From an uncultured Eubacteriales bacterium (GTDB lineage Bacteria > Bacillota_I > Bacilli_A > RF39 > UBA660): a stretch of DNA of 64,000 nucleotides. A program made the position numbers and the translations under genes. Numbering within the stretch: position 1 is the stretch's first letter; every line of letters begins with the position of its first letter. Positions 53,735 to 62,586 of the stretch are shown in pieces. The notes under the pieces are model-generated. The model was not told the DNA's origin, did no database searches, and was given only the letters and a program-made list of their open reading frames with translations. The stretch spans positions 1 through 64,000 of the forward strand of contig CAJMAC010000003.1 of assembly GCA_905211265.1 (NCBI GenBank), given 5' to 3'.

Positions 53735-54401
53735 TTTATCTAATAGATTAAAAGAAATAGCATCCTTTATCCCAGATAACATAAAAATGGTAGATATAGG
53801 TTGTGATCATGCTCTACTTGATATTTATTTATATAAAAATAGAAAAAATATTAAAATTATTGCTTCAGATATTAATGAAAATGCTTTAGAACAAGCTAAA
53901 AAAAATATTAAGAAGTATAAATTAGATAAATTTATTGAAACTAGACTATCTAACGGATTAGATAATATTAATAGTAATGAAATAGATACTATAGTAATAT
54001 CAGGTATGGGTAGTCATACAATCGTAGGAATACTTCGTATGAATCAAAAAAAATTAATTAATGTAGATAACATTATTATTCAAAGTAATAATCATATAGA
54101 CTTTTTAAGAGAAAGAATACTAGAATTAAATTACTATATAGATAGTGAAAAACTAGTTAAAGATAATAATATAATATATACTATAATTAGTTTTAAAAAA
54201 GGAAAGGAAAAATATAACAAAAAAGAAATATATTTTGGCCCTTATTTATTAAAAGAAAATAGTAATTTATTTAAAGAGAAAAATAAACAAGACTTAGAAA
54301 AATTAGAGTATTTATATAAAATTATTCCTAAAAGTCATATATTACATAGAATAAAAATAAAAAATAAAATTAATATGTATAAAAAATTAAATAATGCTTA
54401 G
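53727..54401 (+). CDS. trmK: tRNA (adenine(22)-N1)-methyltransferase
   Basis: 224 aa. SAM-binding motif MVDIGCDHALLDIYL (residues 20-34), SDINENALEQAKKNI, and ISGMGSHTIVGIL (Rossmann strand 4 region) match TrmK, which follows rpoD in many Firmicutes. Its C-terminal coiled-coil extension (FKEKNKQDLEKLEYLYKI) is also typical. It starts inside rpoD. Confidence 0.92.
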   Translation: MNNLSNRLKEIASFIPDNIKMVDIGCDHALLDIYLYKNRKNIKIIASDINENALEQAKKNIKKYKLDKFIETRLSNGLDNINSNEIDTIVISGMGSHTIVGILRMNQKKLINVDNIIIQSNNHIDFLRERILELNYYIDSEKLVKDNNIIYTIISFKKGKEKYNKKEIYFGPYLLKENSNLFKEKNKQDLEKLEYLYKIIPKSHILHRIKIKNKINMYKKLNNA

Positions 54402-54421
54402 TTTTTAAGTATTATTTTTTT
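54391..54421 (+). terminator. Terminator of the queA/dnaG-rpoD-trmK operon
   Basis: ATAATGCTTA (54391-54400) pairs with TAAGTATTAT (54406-54415), one G-T wobble, then T-run; overlaps the trmK stop. Confidence 0.75.
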
Positions 54422-54737
54422 GTTTATAATTATATTGTAACAATTTTATAAATCTTTGGTAATATTTACACCAAGATGTATTTTTTTTATAAAAAAAGAA
54501 GTAATTTGCAATTATTTTTATAATAATGTAAGTGTAGGGAGGTAAGATATTATGACATGAACTTAAAATTAATAAAAAGAATAAATAGGGATATATAAAA
54601 TAAATATAAATTAATATATATAGTTTGGTGAAAAAATGAGCAAGAAATTTTAAAAAAAGTTAAATTTATTATAAATAGTAATTTACTTAAAAAATATAAT
54701 TATATATAATTAATTTATGGAAAGAAGGGTGAAGAAT
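54422..54737. other. Gene-poor AT-rich gap before the Rpn pseudogene
   Basis: No gene of useful length. It contains a good ribosome binding site (GGGAGGT, 54537-54543) followed by ATG-ACA-TGA at 54552-54560, and a second tiny ORF (ATG AGC AAG AAA TTT TAA) near 54635, which look like decayed starts. No clear promoter was seen. Confidence 0.5.
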
Positions 54738-55772
54738 ATGACAAAAGTACTAGAATTAGAAGTAAAAAAAGATTATAGAAAAACATTAGAAGCATTAGAC
54801 AAACAAGGGTTAGAAAAAAACAAAAGATTAAATAGAGTAATACCAGAAGATAAAAAAATGTCTATGATACCATTAACATTTGATTATATGTTTAAATCAC
54901 TATTTATAAGAAGGCAAGATTTTTTAAAAGATTTCTTAATGGAAGTATTAAAGAAAGACTTAGGCAAAAAAGATAAGGACATAGTAATAAGTATTTTAAA
55001 TAATGAAACAATTAAAGATAATTATAATGAATTTAAGAAAATTGCAGACGTTTTCTTAAAACTAAATGATGACATATTACTTAGTATTGAAGTAAATAGA
55101 GTAAAATATGAATATAGAAAAACAAGAAATGATAGATATATTGGTAAATTAATAGATAGTCAAGTATCAAAAGAAAGTGACTATAGAGATTTGTTTTATA
55201 AAAAAATAATTTAATTAAATATAAATGCTTTAGAAAAAAATAAAATATGTAGTGAAAGAGAAATAGTACAATATGATAAAATAACTAAAAAAATAATTTG
55301 TGAAAATCCAAAAGTATATGTAAAATATATTGAAAATTACAGGGAGTTATATTATAATGGAGATAGAAAACGAGAAACAATATGGTTTGCTTTCTTTTCT
55401 GCAAGAACTTATGTGGAAGCATATGATATATTATTAGAGTTATATGATGAAAAGAAAGCCCAAATATTAATGAAGGAAGTGATTGTATTGAATAGCAATG
55501 ATGCCTTATTACATGAATGGGAAAAAGAAAAATTTATTGCATATGAAACATATTGTGCTACAATGGATGCTACAAAAGAAGCTTTAGCAAAAGGTATGGA
55601 AAAAGGTATTGAACAAGGTATTAAGCAAGGTATTGAACGAGGTATGGAAAACGAATCTAATGAAATAATAAAAAATATGCTAAGTAAAAATATGGACATA
55701 AATTTAATAAGTGAAGTAACTAATAAATCAGTAGAAGAAATAAAAAAAATAGAAGAAAAAATGCAACAATAA
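54738..55772 (+). pseudogene. Rpn-family PD-(D/E)XK nuclease/putative transposase, interrupted by one stop codon
   Basis: The reading frame is open from ATG 54738 (GAAGGGTG upstream) to 55772 except for TAA at 55212-55214. The first part has the PD-(D/E)XK_2 pattern (FDYMFKSLF, IADVFLKLNDDILLSIEVNR, RYIGKLIDSQV), the second continues with LNINAL and ends in the family's typical GMEKGIEQGIKQGIERGMENE repeat. In relatives the residue before LNIN is usually Gln, so CAA to TAA (one transition) would explain the break. Rpn proteins promote RecA-independent recombination. Probably a recent inactivation; stop-codon read-through cannot be excluded. Confidence 0.85.
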
Positions 55773-55811
55773 ATAACATATAACTAGTTAAATATAAAAA
55801 AATTGAAATAA

Positions 55812-55842
55812 AAATATAGATAATTTTTGTCTATGTTTTTTT
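55812..55842 (+). terminator. Terminator after the Rpn pseudogene
   Basis: AAATATAGA (55812-55820) pairs with TCTATGTTT (55830-55838), one wobble, then T-run. Confidence 0.55.
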
Positions 55843-55904
55843 GCTAAAATAAAATATAGTCTTATATCTAACACTATTTCATATATTTAATTATAGAGGT
55901 GTAT

Positions 55905-57104
55905 ATGAAAATATTATTAATAACCTTAATTAGTATAATTACTATATATTTTAGTTATTTCATTATAATGTGTATAGGACTATTAAAAAAGAAAAATAAT
56001 AATAATATAAAAAACAAAAAACATAAATTTGCTATATTAATTGCAGCAAGAAATGAAGAAAAAGTAATACTTAATTTAATTAAAAGTTTAAATAAACAAA
56101 AATATCCTAATGCCTTATATAAAACATATGTAATATTAAATAATTGTACTGATAATACAAAAGAAGTAGTATTAAAAACTAACGCTAATATTTTAGAAGT
56201 AAATAACATAAGTTCCAAAGGAGAAGCCTTAAAATATGCTTATAATTACCTAAGTAACGATAATACTATTGATGCTTATGTTATATTTGATGCTGATAAT
56301 ATTGTAGATAATAACTTTCTAAATAGTATGAATGAATCACTTAATAATGGTTATAATGTAGTCCAGGGATTTAGAAAAACTAAAAATATCAATGATAATT
56401 GGTTAAGCAGTAGTTATGCAATTATGTATTATATCCAAGGTTTATTTATAAATAAAGCAAGATTCAATTTAGGTAAATCAGCATTTTTAAATGGAACAGG
56501 TTTTATGGTTAAAAAAAGTGTTATTGATAAACATGGATTTAATCCCAAAACAATAACCGAAGATATAGAATTTACTATGATGTGTGCAATTAATAATGAA
56601 AAAATAGCATATAACGAAAATGCATTATTTTATGATGAACAAGTAGTCAATTTAAAAGATAGTATTAAACAAAGAAAAAGATGGTCTTTTGGTACAATAA
56701 AATGTTTAAGATATTATTTTAAACCATTAGTCATAAATATATTTAAAAATAAAAGTTTAATTTGTTTAGATGTAATTATGTTTTATTTAACCGTATTTAT
56801 GCAAATAGTTATTTTTATTACCTTTATTGTATCATTATTATTTATGATTATTAATACTCCAAATATTACAAGTATATATTATAGTTTATTAATATCTTTA
56901 AGTATATTACTATTAGGTATAATATTTAGAACTTATTTAATAAAACATTATGGTAATAGTATCATAGAAAATATTGGAGGAATACTTATATTTGATTTAT
57001 TTTTACTTAGTTGGTTACCAATTAATATAGCATGTTTATTTAAGAAAAATTGCTCTTGGGATCAAATAAAACATAGTAGAGTAGTTGAAATAGATAATAC
57101 CTAA
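55905..57104 (+). CDS. Family 2 glycosyltransferase, membrane-bound
   Basis: 399 aa. N-terminal membrane helix, GT-A domain with ILIAARNEEKVILNLIKSL, the metal-binding VIFDADNIVD, TEDIEFTMM and the processive-type QRKRWSFG motif (QxxRW), then three to four C-terminal membrane helices. This is the layout of synthases that polymerise and export a polysaccharide (BcsA/IcaA-like). AGAGGTG supports ATG 55905 rather than the in-frame GTG at 55899. Monocistronic with its own terminator. Confidence 0.9.
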   Translation: MKILLITLISIITIYFSYFIIMCIGLLKKKNNNNIKNKKHKFAILIAARNEEKVILNLIKSLNKQKYPNALYKTYVILNNCTDNTKEVVLKTNANILEVNNISSKGEALKYAYNYLSNDNTIDAYVIFDADNIVDNNFLNSMNESLNNGYNVVQGFRKTKNINDNWLSSSYAIMYYIQGLFINKARFNLGKSAFLNGTGFMVKKSVIDKHGFNPKTITEDIEFTMMCAINNEKIAYNENALFYDEQVVNLKDSIKQRKRWSFGTIKCLRYYFKPLVINIFKNKSLICLDVIMFYLTVFMQIVIFITFIVSLLFMIINTPNITSIYYSLLISLSILLLGIIFRTYLIKHYGNSIIENIGGILIFDLFLLSWLPINIACLFKKNCSWDQIKHSRVVEIDNT

Positions 57105-57105
57105 G

Positions 57106-57137
57106 AATATAGATATAAAATTAATCTATATTTTTTG
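57106..57137 (+). terminator. Terminator of the glycosyltransferase gene
   Basis: AATATAGAT (57106-57114) pairs with ATCTATATT (57124-57132), 9-nt loop, T6. Confidence 0.75.
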
Positions 57138-57143
57138 CATAAT

Positions 57144-57224
57144 AAAAAAGCATATCTCCACCGAATAATAGTTCAAAGAACTCTTAAACAATACACCCAA
57201 AGTGAGTGGAGCATCTACCTTCTT
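57144..57224 (-). ncRNA. Candidate minus-strand small structured RNA
   Basis: Read on the minus strand, a closing stem CTCCAC (57211-57206) pairs with GTGGAG (57161-57156). Inside are two more hairpins: CAC-TTTGG-GTG (57204-57194) and AGTTC-TTT-GAACT (57182-57170). The element ends in a T6 run (57149-57144), giving a terminator-like finish. Upstream lies TATGAT (57236-57231) at 17 bp from TTTATA. There is no ORF here. I do not recognise the family. Confidence 0.45.
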
Positions 57225-57230
57225 AAATAT

Positions 57231-57259
57231 ATCATATCACATTTTTATCTTTATATAAA
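57231..57259 (-). promoter_or_regulatory. Possible promoter of the minus-strand small RNA
   Basis: On the minus strand TTTATA (57259-57254), 17-bp spacer, TATGAT (57236-57231); start would fall near 57224. Confidence 0.35.
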
Positions 57260-57330
57260 ACTAATATTACATAACTATTAAAATTAACTGAATTCCAATT
57301 ATACTATTTAGAAAAATATCAGCATTATTA

Positions 57331-57359
57331 TAGACAAATAATATTTTTTTTGCTATAAT
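57331..57359 (+). promoter_or_regulatory. Promoter of pilC-pilD
   Basis: TAGACA (57331-57336), 17-bp spacer, TATAAT (57354-57359), 33 nt ahead of pilC. Confidence 0.7.
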
Positions 57360-57392
57360 TATTTTGTTAGAATACATAAGGGCGTTGATAAT

Positions 57393-58676
57393 ATGGATGA
57401 TAAAAGAATACAAGAAAGAAAAGAGATAATTAAAAGTATTGGAGACAATACTAAGATTAAAATGAACAGATATAAATATATTGTTAAAGACCAAAATGGT
57501 AAAATGATTACTGATTATTTTGATGCTCCAAATAGAGTAGATGTTGAATCATTTTTAATTTCTCAAGGTTATACAGTTGTAGAAATTACTGAAGATAAAT
57601 GGTCTAAACAATTAGGGCTTGGTAACGTTAGAACTAAAAAATTCTCTTATAAAGAATTATCATTTTTCTTAACTCAATTATCAACATATATAAAAGCAGG
57701 TATACCTTTGACTGATTCCGTTGTTATATTAGGTAAACAAGCTAAAAAGAAACCAGATAAAAATTTATACCGTAGAATAGTGTATGAATTAAATAAAGGA
57801 TTAAACTTTAGTCAAGCTCTAGAACGTCAAGGAAATGTATTTCCTAAATTATTAATTAATATGCTTAAAACTAGTGAACTTACTGGTAATTTAACAGAAA
57901 ACCTAGATGATATGGCATCATATTATAAAACAAGTGATGAAAATAGAAAACAAATTATTAGTGCAATGACATATCCAAGTGTAGTATTAGTAGTATCTAT
58001 TGCCATACTTACATTCATTATGATATATGTTGTACCACAATTTAAAGGTATATATGGCCAACTTGGTACAGAATTACCTACGATTACACAAACAATTATT
58101 AATATTAGTAATTTCATTAGTACCAATGTAATTTTATTAGCACTTGGTATAGTAGGAGGTATTCTTCTTTTAGTATTGCTATATAAAAAATCTAAATCAT
58201 TTAGAAGTAATGTACAATATATAACTATGCATATACCAGTAGTTAAAAATATTGTTATATATAAAGAACTAATTATGTTTACTAAAACATTTGCTTCTCT
58301 AATTAGACATGATGTATTTATAACTGATAGTATGGAAATATTAAAACAAATAACTAATAATGAAATATATAAAAGTATGATTAATGAAGCAATAAATAAT
58401 TTAGCAGCAGGTAATGGACTAGCAGTTGCTTTTAAAGGCAAATGGGCATTTCCTGAAACAGCATATGAAATGTTACTTACTGGTGAAAAGACAGGTAGAA
58501 TGGGTCAAATGATGGAAACAGTATGTAGTTATTATGAAAACGAACAAAAGAATTTAGTATCACAATTAAAGAGTTTAATTGAACCAGTAATGATAATTAT
58601 TCTTGCAGCCATAGTAGGAGTTATAGTACTATCTGTTATTGTACCAATGTTTAGTATATATAAAAATGTAATTTAA
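57393..58676 (+). CDS. pilC: Type IV pilus/type II secretion inner-membrane platform protein (PilC/GspF/ComGB family)
   Basis: 427 aa. After a short N-terminal beta domain (YKYIVKDQNGKMITDYFDAPNRVDVESFLISQGY), two T2SSF domains follow: the first with FLTQLSTYIKAGIPLTDSVVIL, the second with MFTKTFASLIRHDVFITDSMEIL. Three membrane helices lie near residues 190-215, 245-265 and the C-terminus. It recruits the PilB ATPase encoded 9 kb upstream on the other strand. pilD follows 9 nt later. Confidence 0.94.
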   Translation: MDDKRIQERKEIIKSIGDNTKIKMNRYKYIVKDQNGKMITDYFDAPNRVDVESFLISQGYTVVEITEDKWSKQLGLGNVRTKKFSYKELSFFLTQLSTYIKAGIPLTDSVVILGKQAKKKPDKNLYRRIVYELNKGLNFSQALERQGNVFPKLLINMLKTSELTGNLTENLDDMASYYKTSDENRKQIISAMTYPSVVLVVSIAILTFIMIYVVPQFKGIYGQLGTELPTITQTIINISNFISTNVILLALGIVGGILLLVLLYKKSKSFRSNVQYITMHIPVVKNIVIYKELIMFTKTFASLIRHDVFITDSMEILKQITNNEIYKSMINEAINNLAAGNGLAVAFKGKWAFPETAYEMLLTGEKTGRMGQMMETVCSYYENEQKNLVSQLKSLIEPVMIIILAAIVGVIVLSVIVPMFSIYKNVI

Positions 58677-58685
58677 GGAGTTATT

Positions 58686-59450
58686 ATGGACTTATATTTT
58701 AAAATAATATTTTTTATCTTAGGTAGTGTTATGGGTAGTTTCTTTCATGTTGTTGCAACAAGACTATCTAATAACGAATCTATTATTAAGCCAGGGTCGC
58801 ATTGTCATATATGTCATAAAAAATTAAAATGGTATGAATTAATACCAATAGTTAGTTATGTTATACAAGGTGGTAAGAGTAGGTGTTGTAAGCAAAGACT
58901 TCCAATTAGTTATCTTATAATTGAAGTAATTACAGGTAGTTTATTTAGTGTATGTTATAGAGTATTCAAATTTACTCCAGAATTACTTATCAATTTAGTA
59001 TTTATATCCGGATTAATAATTGTAATTATTTCAGATATAGAATATATGATAATATTAGATGAAGTACTTACATTAACTGCAGTTATAATTGTTATATTAG
59101 ATTTAATATTCTTTGGTATTAGTATAACACTTAAAAATGTTTTATCTGCGGCACTTGCTTTTGTAGTAATGTATATAATTAAATTAATTGGAGACTATAT
59201 ATTTAAAAGGGAATCTTTAGGCGGAGGAGATATTAAACTAATGATATTGTTTGGACTAGTATTAGGACTTCCTATGAGTGTTGTAGCAATATTTTTAGCA
59301 ACTTTTATTGCTTTTCCAATAGCATTATATATTCTTTTTAGTAGAAAAGATAATATGATTCCTTTTGGTCCATTTTTAAGTATAGCAGCGATTATACTAG
59401 TAGTTAGTAAACTTAATATTCAAGATATAATTAACTTTATAGTAAGTTAA
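58686..59450 (+). CDS. pilD: Prepilin peptidase/N-methyltransferase (PilD/ComC, A24 family)
   Basis: 254-aa membrane aspartyl protease. N-terminal MGSFFHVVATRL and a zinc-binding domain (CHICHKK...CCKQ), then catalytic aspartates in SDIEYMIILDEV and the GGGDIKLM (GxGD) motif, with about seven hydrophobic helices. It would cleave the FTLIE/FMLVE leaders of the prepilin-like products at 8847, 11037 and 48395. AAGGAG precedes the ATG. Confidence 0.95.
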   Translation: MDLYFKIIFFILGSVMGSFFHVVATRLSNNESIIKPGSHCHICHKKLKWYELIPIVSYVIQGGKSRCCKQRLPISYLIIEVITGSLFSVCYRVFKFTPELLINLVFISGLIIVIISDIEYMIILDEVLTLTAVIIVILDLIFFGISITLKNVLSAALAFVVMYIIKLIGDYIFKRESLGGGDIKLMILFGLVLGLPMSVVAIFLATFIAFPIALYILFSRKDNMIPFGPFLSIAAIILVVSKLNIQDIINFIVS

Positions 59451-59491
59451 TTTTTCTTTTTGTAAATATTTTGTAAAATTTATGCCCAAAC

Positions 59492-59520
59492 TAGACTAAT
59501 GATTAAATATATGTTATACT
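59492..59520 (+). promoter_or_regulatory. Promoter of the 59545 gene
   Basis: TAGACT (59492-59497), 17-bp spacer, TATACT (59515-59520). Confidence 0.55.
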
Positions 59521-59544
59521 AAAACTAACAAAGGAAGTGAAAAA

Positions 59545-61362
59545 ATGCAAGCATTAATGTTAGCAGCAGGAAAAGGAGCAAGACTTGGCAAGTATACAAG
59601 AAATAATACAAAATGTATGCTTGAAGTAAATGGTAAAACTTTACTTGAAAGAACGATTGATTCTTTACTTGAAGCAAATATTGATAAATTTATAATTGTT
59701 TTAGGATATAAAAAAGAAAATGTAATAAATTTTATTAAAGAAAAAGGGATAGATAAAAAAATAAATATTACTTATGTATATAATGATATATATGATACTA
59801 CTAATAATATATATTCTCTTTATTTAGCTAAAGAATATTTAAAAAATGATGATACCATTTTATTGGAATCTGATATAATTTATGATAAAAGTATTATAAA
59901 GAAATTAGTTGATAGTAATTATGAAAGTGCTGCAGTAGTAGCAAAATATAATGAATGGATGGATGGTACTGTAGTAACTTTAAATAAAAGTAATGTTATT
60001 AAAAACTTTATAGAGAAAAAAGATTTTGATTATAAAGATGTATCTTTATATTATAGGACAGTAAATATTTATAAGTTTAGTAAAGATTTTTCTAATAGAT
60101 TTTATCTTCCATTTTTAGAATCATATATTAAATGTTATGGTAATAATGATTATTATGAATTAGTATTAAAAGTTATTGCTAATTTAAAAAAAGTTAAATT
60201 ATATAGTTATATTTTAAATAATGAATTATGGTATGAAATAGATGACTGTCAAGATTTAGATATTGCAAGTTCAATATTTGCAAGAAATACGTCTGAAAAA
60301 CTTGAGTTATTTCATAAAAGATTTGGAGGCTATTGGAGATATAATGATATAAAAGATTATTGTTATTTAGTTAATCCATATTTTCCTACTACAAAAATGA
60401 TTGATAAAATGAAATATTTTTATAATGAATTATTATTTAATTATCCTTCTGGACAAAAAATAGAAAGAATTTGTGCTTCTAGAATGTTTGCTAATGTTAG
60501 TTATGAAAATATTTTAGTAGGTAATGGTGCAGCAGAACTAATTAATTTGTTAAAGTATGTTGTAGGTAAGAAAATTGGACTTACAGTTCCTTCGTTTAAT
60601 GAATATGTAAGATGCTTTCCAAATAATGAATTTATTTTTATTAATAGTAAAGATAATGATTATAAATTATCTATAGAAGGTTTAAAAGAAACTTTAAATA
60701 TTGTAGATACTTTAATAGTAATATCTCCAGATAATCCAAGTGGTTCTTGCTTAACATATGATGAAACTATTATGTTATTAGATTTAGCTAAAAAGTTAAA
60801 TAAACAAATAATTTTTGATGAATCATTTATTGATTTTGCTTCAGATAATTATACTTTAATTAATGATGATATATTAAATAAATATAAGAATTTAATTGTA
60901 ATTAAAAGTATAAGTAAATCATATGGAGTTCCTGGACTTAGACTAGGAATATTTGGAACTAGTAATAAAGAGTATCTAAATACTATTAATGATAATTTGC
61001 CTGTTTGGAATATTAATTCTTTTGCAGAATATTTTTTACAAGTTATATCTTTATATAAAAATGATTATATTATTGGTTGTAATAAAATTAAAGAAGAAAG
61101 AAAGAGATTTTATGATGAATTATCTAAGATAGATAAAATATCTGTATATAGTTCTGAGGCTAATTATTTTATGATAAAGTTGAATCAAGGAAATGCTAAT
61201 GAATTAGCGGAATATCTCCTTGAAAATAAAAAAATATTAATTAAAGTATTAAATGGTAAAAATGGTTTTGATCAAAAAGAATATATTAGAATTGCTATAA
61301 AGTTAAAAGCGGAAAATAATTATTTACTAGAATGTTTAAAAGAATATTACAAATATAGGTAA
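59545..61362 (+). CDS. Fused nucleotidyltransferase (LicC/PntC-like) and PLP aminotransferase (HisC/CobD-like)
   Basis: 605 aa. Residues 1-235 are a sugar-nucleotidyltransferase fold with ALMLAAGKGARLGKYTRNNTKCMLEVNGKTLLER and LLESDIIYD, like CTP:phosphocholine or aminoethylphosphonate cytidylyltransferases. Residues 255-605 are a class I/II PLP enzyme with NGAAELI, SPDNPSGSCLTYDE, IFDESFIDF and the Schiff-base lysine in SISKSYGVPGLRLG. One inferred role is making and activating an amino-alcohol phosphate or aminophosphonate head group (for example CDP-ethanolamine) for the surface polymer built by the genes downstream. GGAAGTGA precedes the ATG. Confidence 0.82.
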   Translation: MQALMLAAGKGARLGKYTRNNTKCMLEVNGKTLLERTIDSLLEANIDKFIIVLGYKKENVINFIKEKGIDKKINITYVYNDIYDTTNNIYSLYLAKEYLKNDDTILLESDIIYDKSIIKKLVDSNYESAAVVAKYNEWMDGTVVTLNKSNVIKNFIEKKDFDYKDVSLYYRTVNIYKFSKDFSNRFYLPFLESYIKCYGNNDYYELVLKVIANLKKVKLYSYILNNELWYEIDDCQDLDIASSIFARNTSEKLELFHKRFGGYWRYNDIKDYCYLVNPYFPTTKMIDKMKYFYNELLFNYPSGQKIERICASRMFANVSYENILVGNGAAELINLLKYVVGKKIGLTVPSFNEYVRCFPNNEFIFINSKDNDYKLSIEGLKETLNIVDTLIVISPDNPSGSCLTYDETIMLLDLAKKLNKQIIFDESFIDFASDNYTLINDDILNKYKNLIVIKSISKSYGVPGLRLGIFGTSNKEYLNTINDNLPVWNINSFAEYFLQVISLYKNDYIIGCNKIKEERKRFYDELSKIDKISVYSSEANYFMIKLNQGNANELAEYLLENKKILIKVLNGKNGFDQKEYIRIAIKLKAENNYLLECLKEYYKYR

Positions 61363-61376
61363 TATTCTTTTATTTT
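61338..61376 (+). terminator. Terminator of the 59545 gene
   Basis: AAAAGAATATTAC (61338-61350) pairs perfectly with GTAATATTCTTTT (61359-61371), 8-nt loop, T-rich tail; overlaps the stop codon. Confidence 0.8.
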
Positions 61377-61399
61377 GATGTAAAGTTTTTGTTAAATAA

Positions 61400-61428
61400 T
61401 TTACATATCTATTAAAATTTGTTAAAAT
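61400..61428 (+). promoter_or_regulatory. Promoter of the tagF-like gene cluster
   Basis: TTTACA (61400-61405), 17-bp spacer, TAAAAT (61423-61428), 20 nt ahead of ATG 61448. Confidence 0.65.
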
Positions 61429-61447
61429 GATATTTAGGAGTGGTAAT

Positions 61448-62578
61448 ATGAGAAATTTTTTAAAAAAGTTAATAAATAAATTTTTTAGAATTTTTATAGT
61501 AAAAGAAAATAAAATAGTTTTTGAATCTGGTAGAAATTTAGTAGATGGTAATTGTAAAGCTGTATATGATTATATGGTAGAACATAATTATGATAATTAT
61601 AAATTAGTATGGTTAGTAAAAAAAGGTACTAATGTTAGCGGTCTAAGAAAGAAAGATTATGCATATTATAAAACATTTAAGGCATTATATCATTTATCTA
61701 CGGCAAAATATTGGATAAGAAGTCAAAGTATTGGTAGTATTTTAGATAAAAGAGATAATCAAGTATATATTCAATTATTTCATGGTAATGGTGTTATGAA
61801 AAAAATGGGATATGATGTGGAAAATGTAGATATTAGCGATAGAAAAGAAGCAGATCATGTTAAAGAATGGGATTATTATATTGCTAATGATAGTCATGAT
61901 AGGGATGTAATAAGATCTAGTACTGGTTATAAGGGCAAAATAGAAGTTCTTGGTATGGCTGCGGTAGATAATGTAATTAAACATCATAAAGATAAAGAAT
62001 TTAAAAGAAAAGTTAGAAATGAGCTTGGTATAGTTGAAGTAGATAAAAAAATAATATTATATGCTCCAACGTTTAGAGATTTTGATTTTGATAATGATAT
62101 TATTGATGTACCAATTGAATCATTATCTAAGTTAAAAGATTATATTGTAGTAGTTAGATTGCATCCACTTGTTAGAGAAAAAATAAATAAAAAGATATTT
62201 GATTATCCTAATATAGTTAATGGATGTAACTATCCTGATTGTAGTGATATTCTTGCGGTAACAGATGTTCTTATATCAGATTATTCTTCGATTATTTATG
62301 AATATATGCCACTTAATTTACCTATTATTTTTTATCCGTATGATTATGATAAATATGTAAGTCTTCGTGGAGGATTTAGTGTAGATTATCTTAATGAATT
62401 ACCCGGTAAGATAGTGTATAATGAAGAAGAATTATTAGATACAATTGAAAACATCGATAAAGTAACAAAAGAATATAAAACTAAAAGAGAAAAATTTACT
62501 AAGAAATATAATTATTTATCAGATGGTAAGGCATCAGAAAGATTTGTTAAAAAATTAGAGAAAGGATATTTTAAATAG
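61448..62578 (+). CDS. CDP-glycerol glycerophosphotransferase family protein (TagF/TagB-like)
   Basis: 376 aa. GT-B-like polymer transferase with IQLFHGNGVMKKMG (catalytic His region), ILYAPTFRD, VVVRLHPLVRE and ISDYSSIIYEYM, in the order seen in TagB/TagF enzymes that add polyol-phosphate units to wall teichoic acid. A basic amphipathic N-terminus (NFLKKLINKFFRIF) would bind the membrane. AGGAGTGG fixes ATG 61448. First gene of a cluster continuing past the window. Confidence 0.9.
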   Translation: MRNFLKKLINKFFRIFIVKENKIVFESGRNLVDGNCKAVYDYMVEHNYDNYKLVWLVKKGTNVSGLRKKDYAYYKTFKALYHLSTAKYWIRSQSIGSILDKRDNQVYIQLFHGNGVMKKMGYDVENVDISDRKEADHVKEWDYYIANDSHDRDVIRSSTGYKGKIEVLGMAAVDNVIKHHKDKEFKRKVRNELGIVEVDKKIILYAPTFRDFDFDNDIIDVPIESLSKLKDYIVVVRLHPLVREKINKKIFDYPNIVNGCNYPDCSDILAVTDVLISDYSSIIYEYMPLNLPIIFYPYDYDKYVSLRGGFSVDYLNELPGKIVYNEEELLDTIENIDKVTKEYKTKREKFTKKYNYLSDGKASERFVKKLEKGYFK

Positions 62579-62586
62579 GTGTAAGT

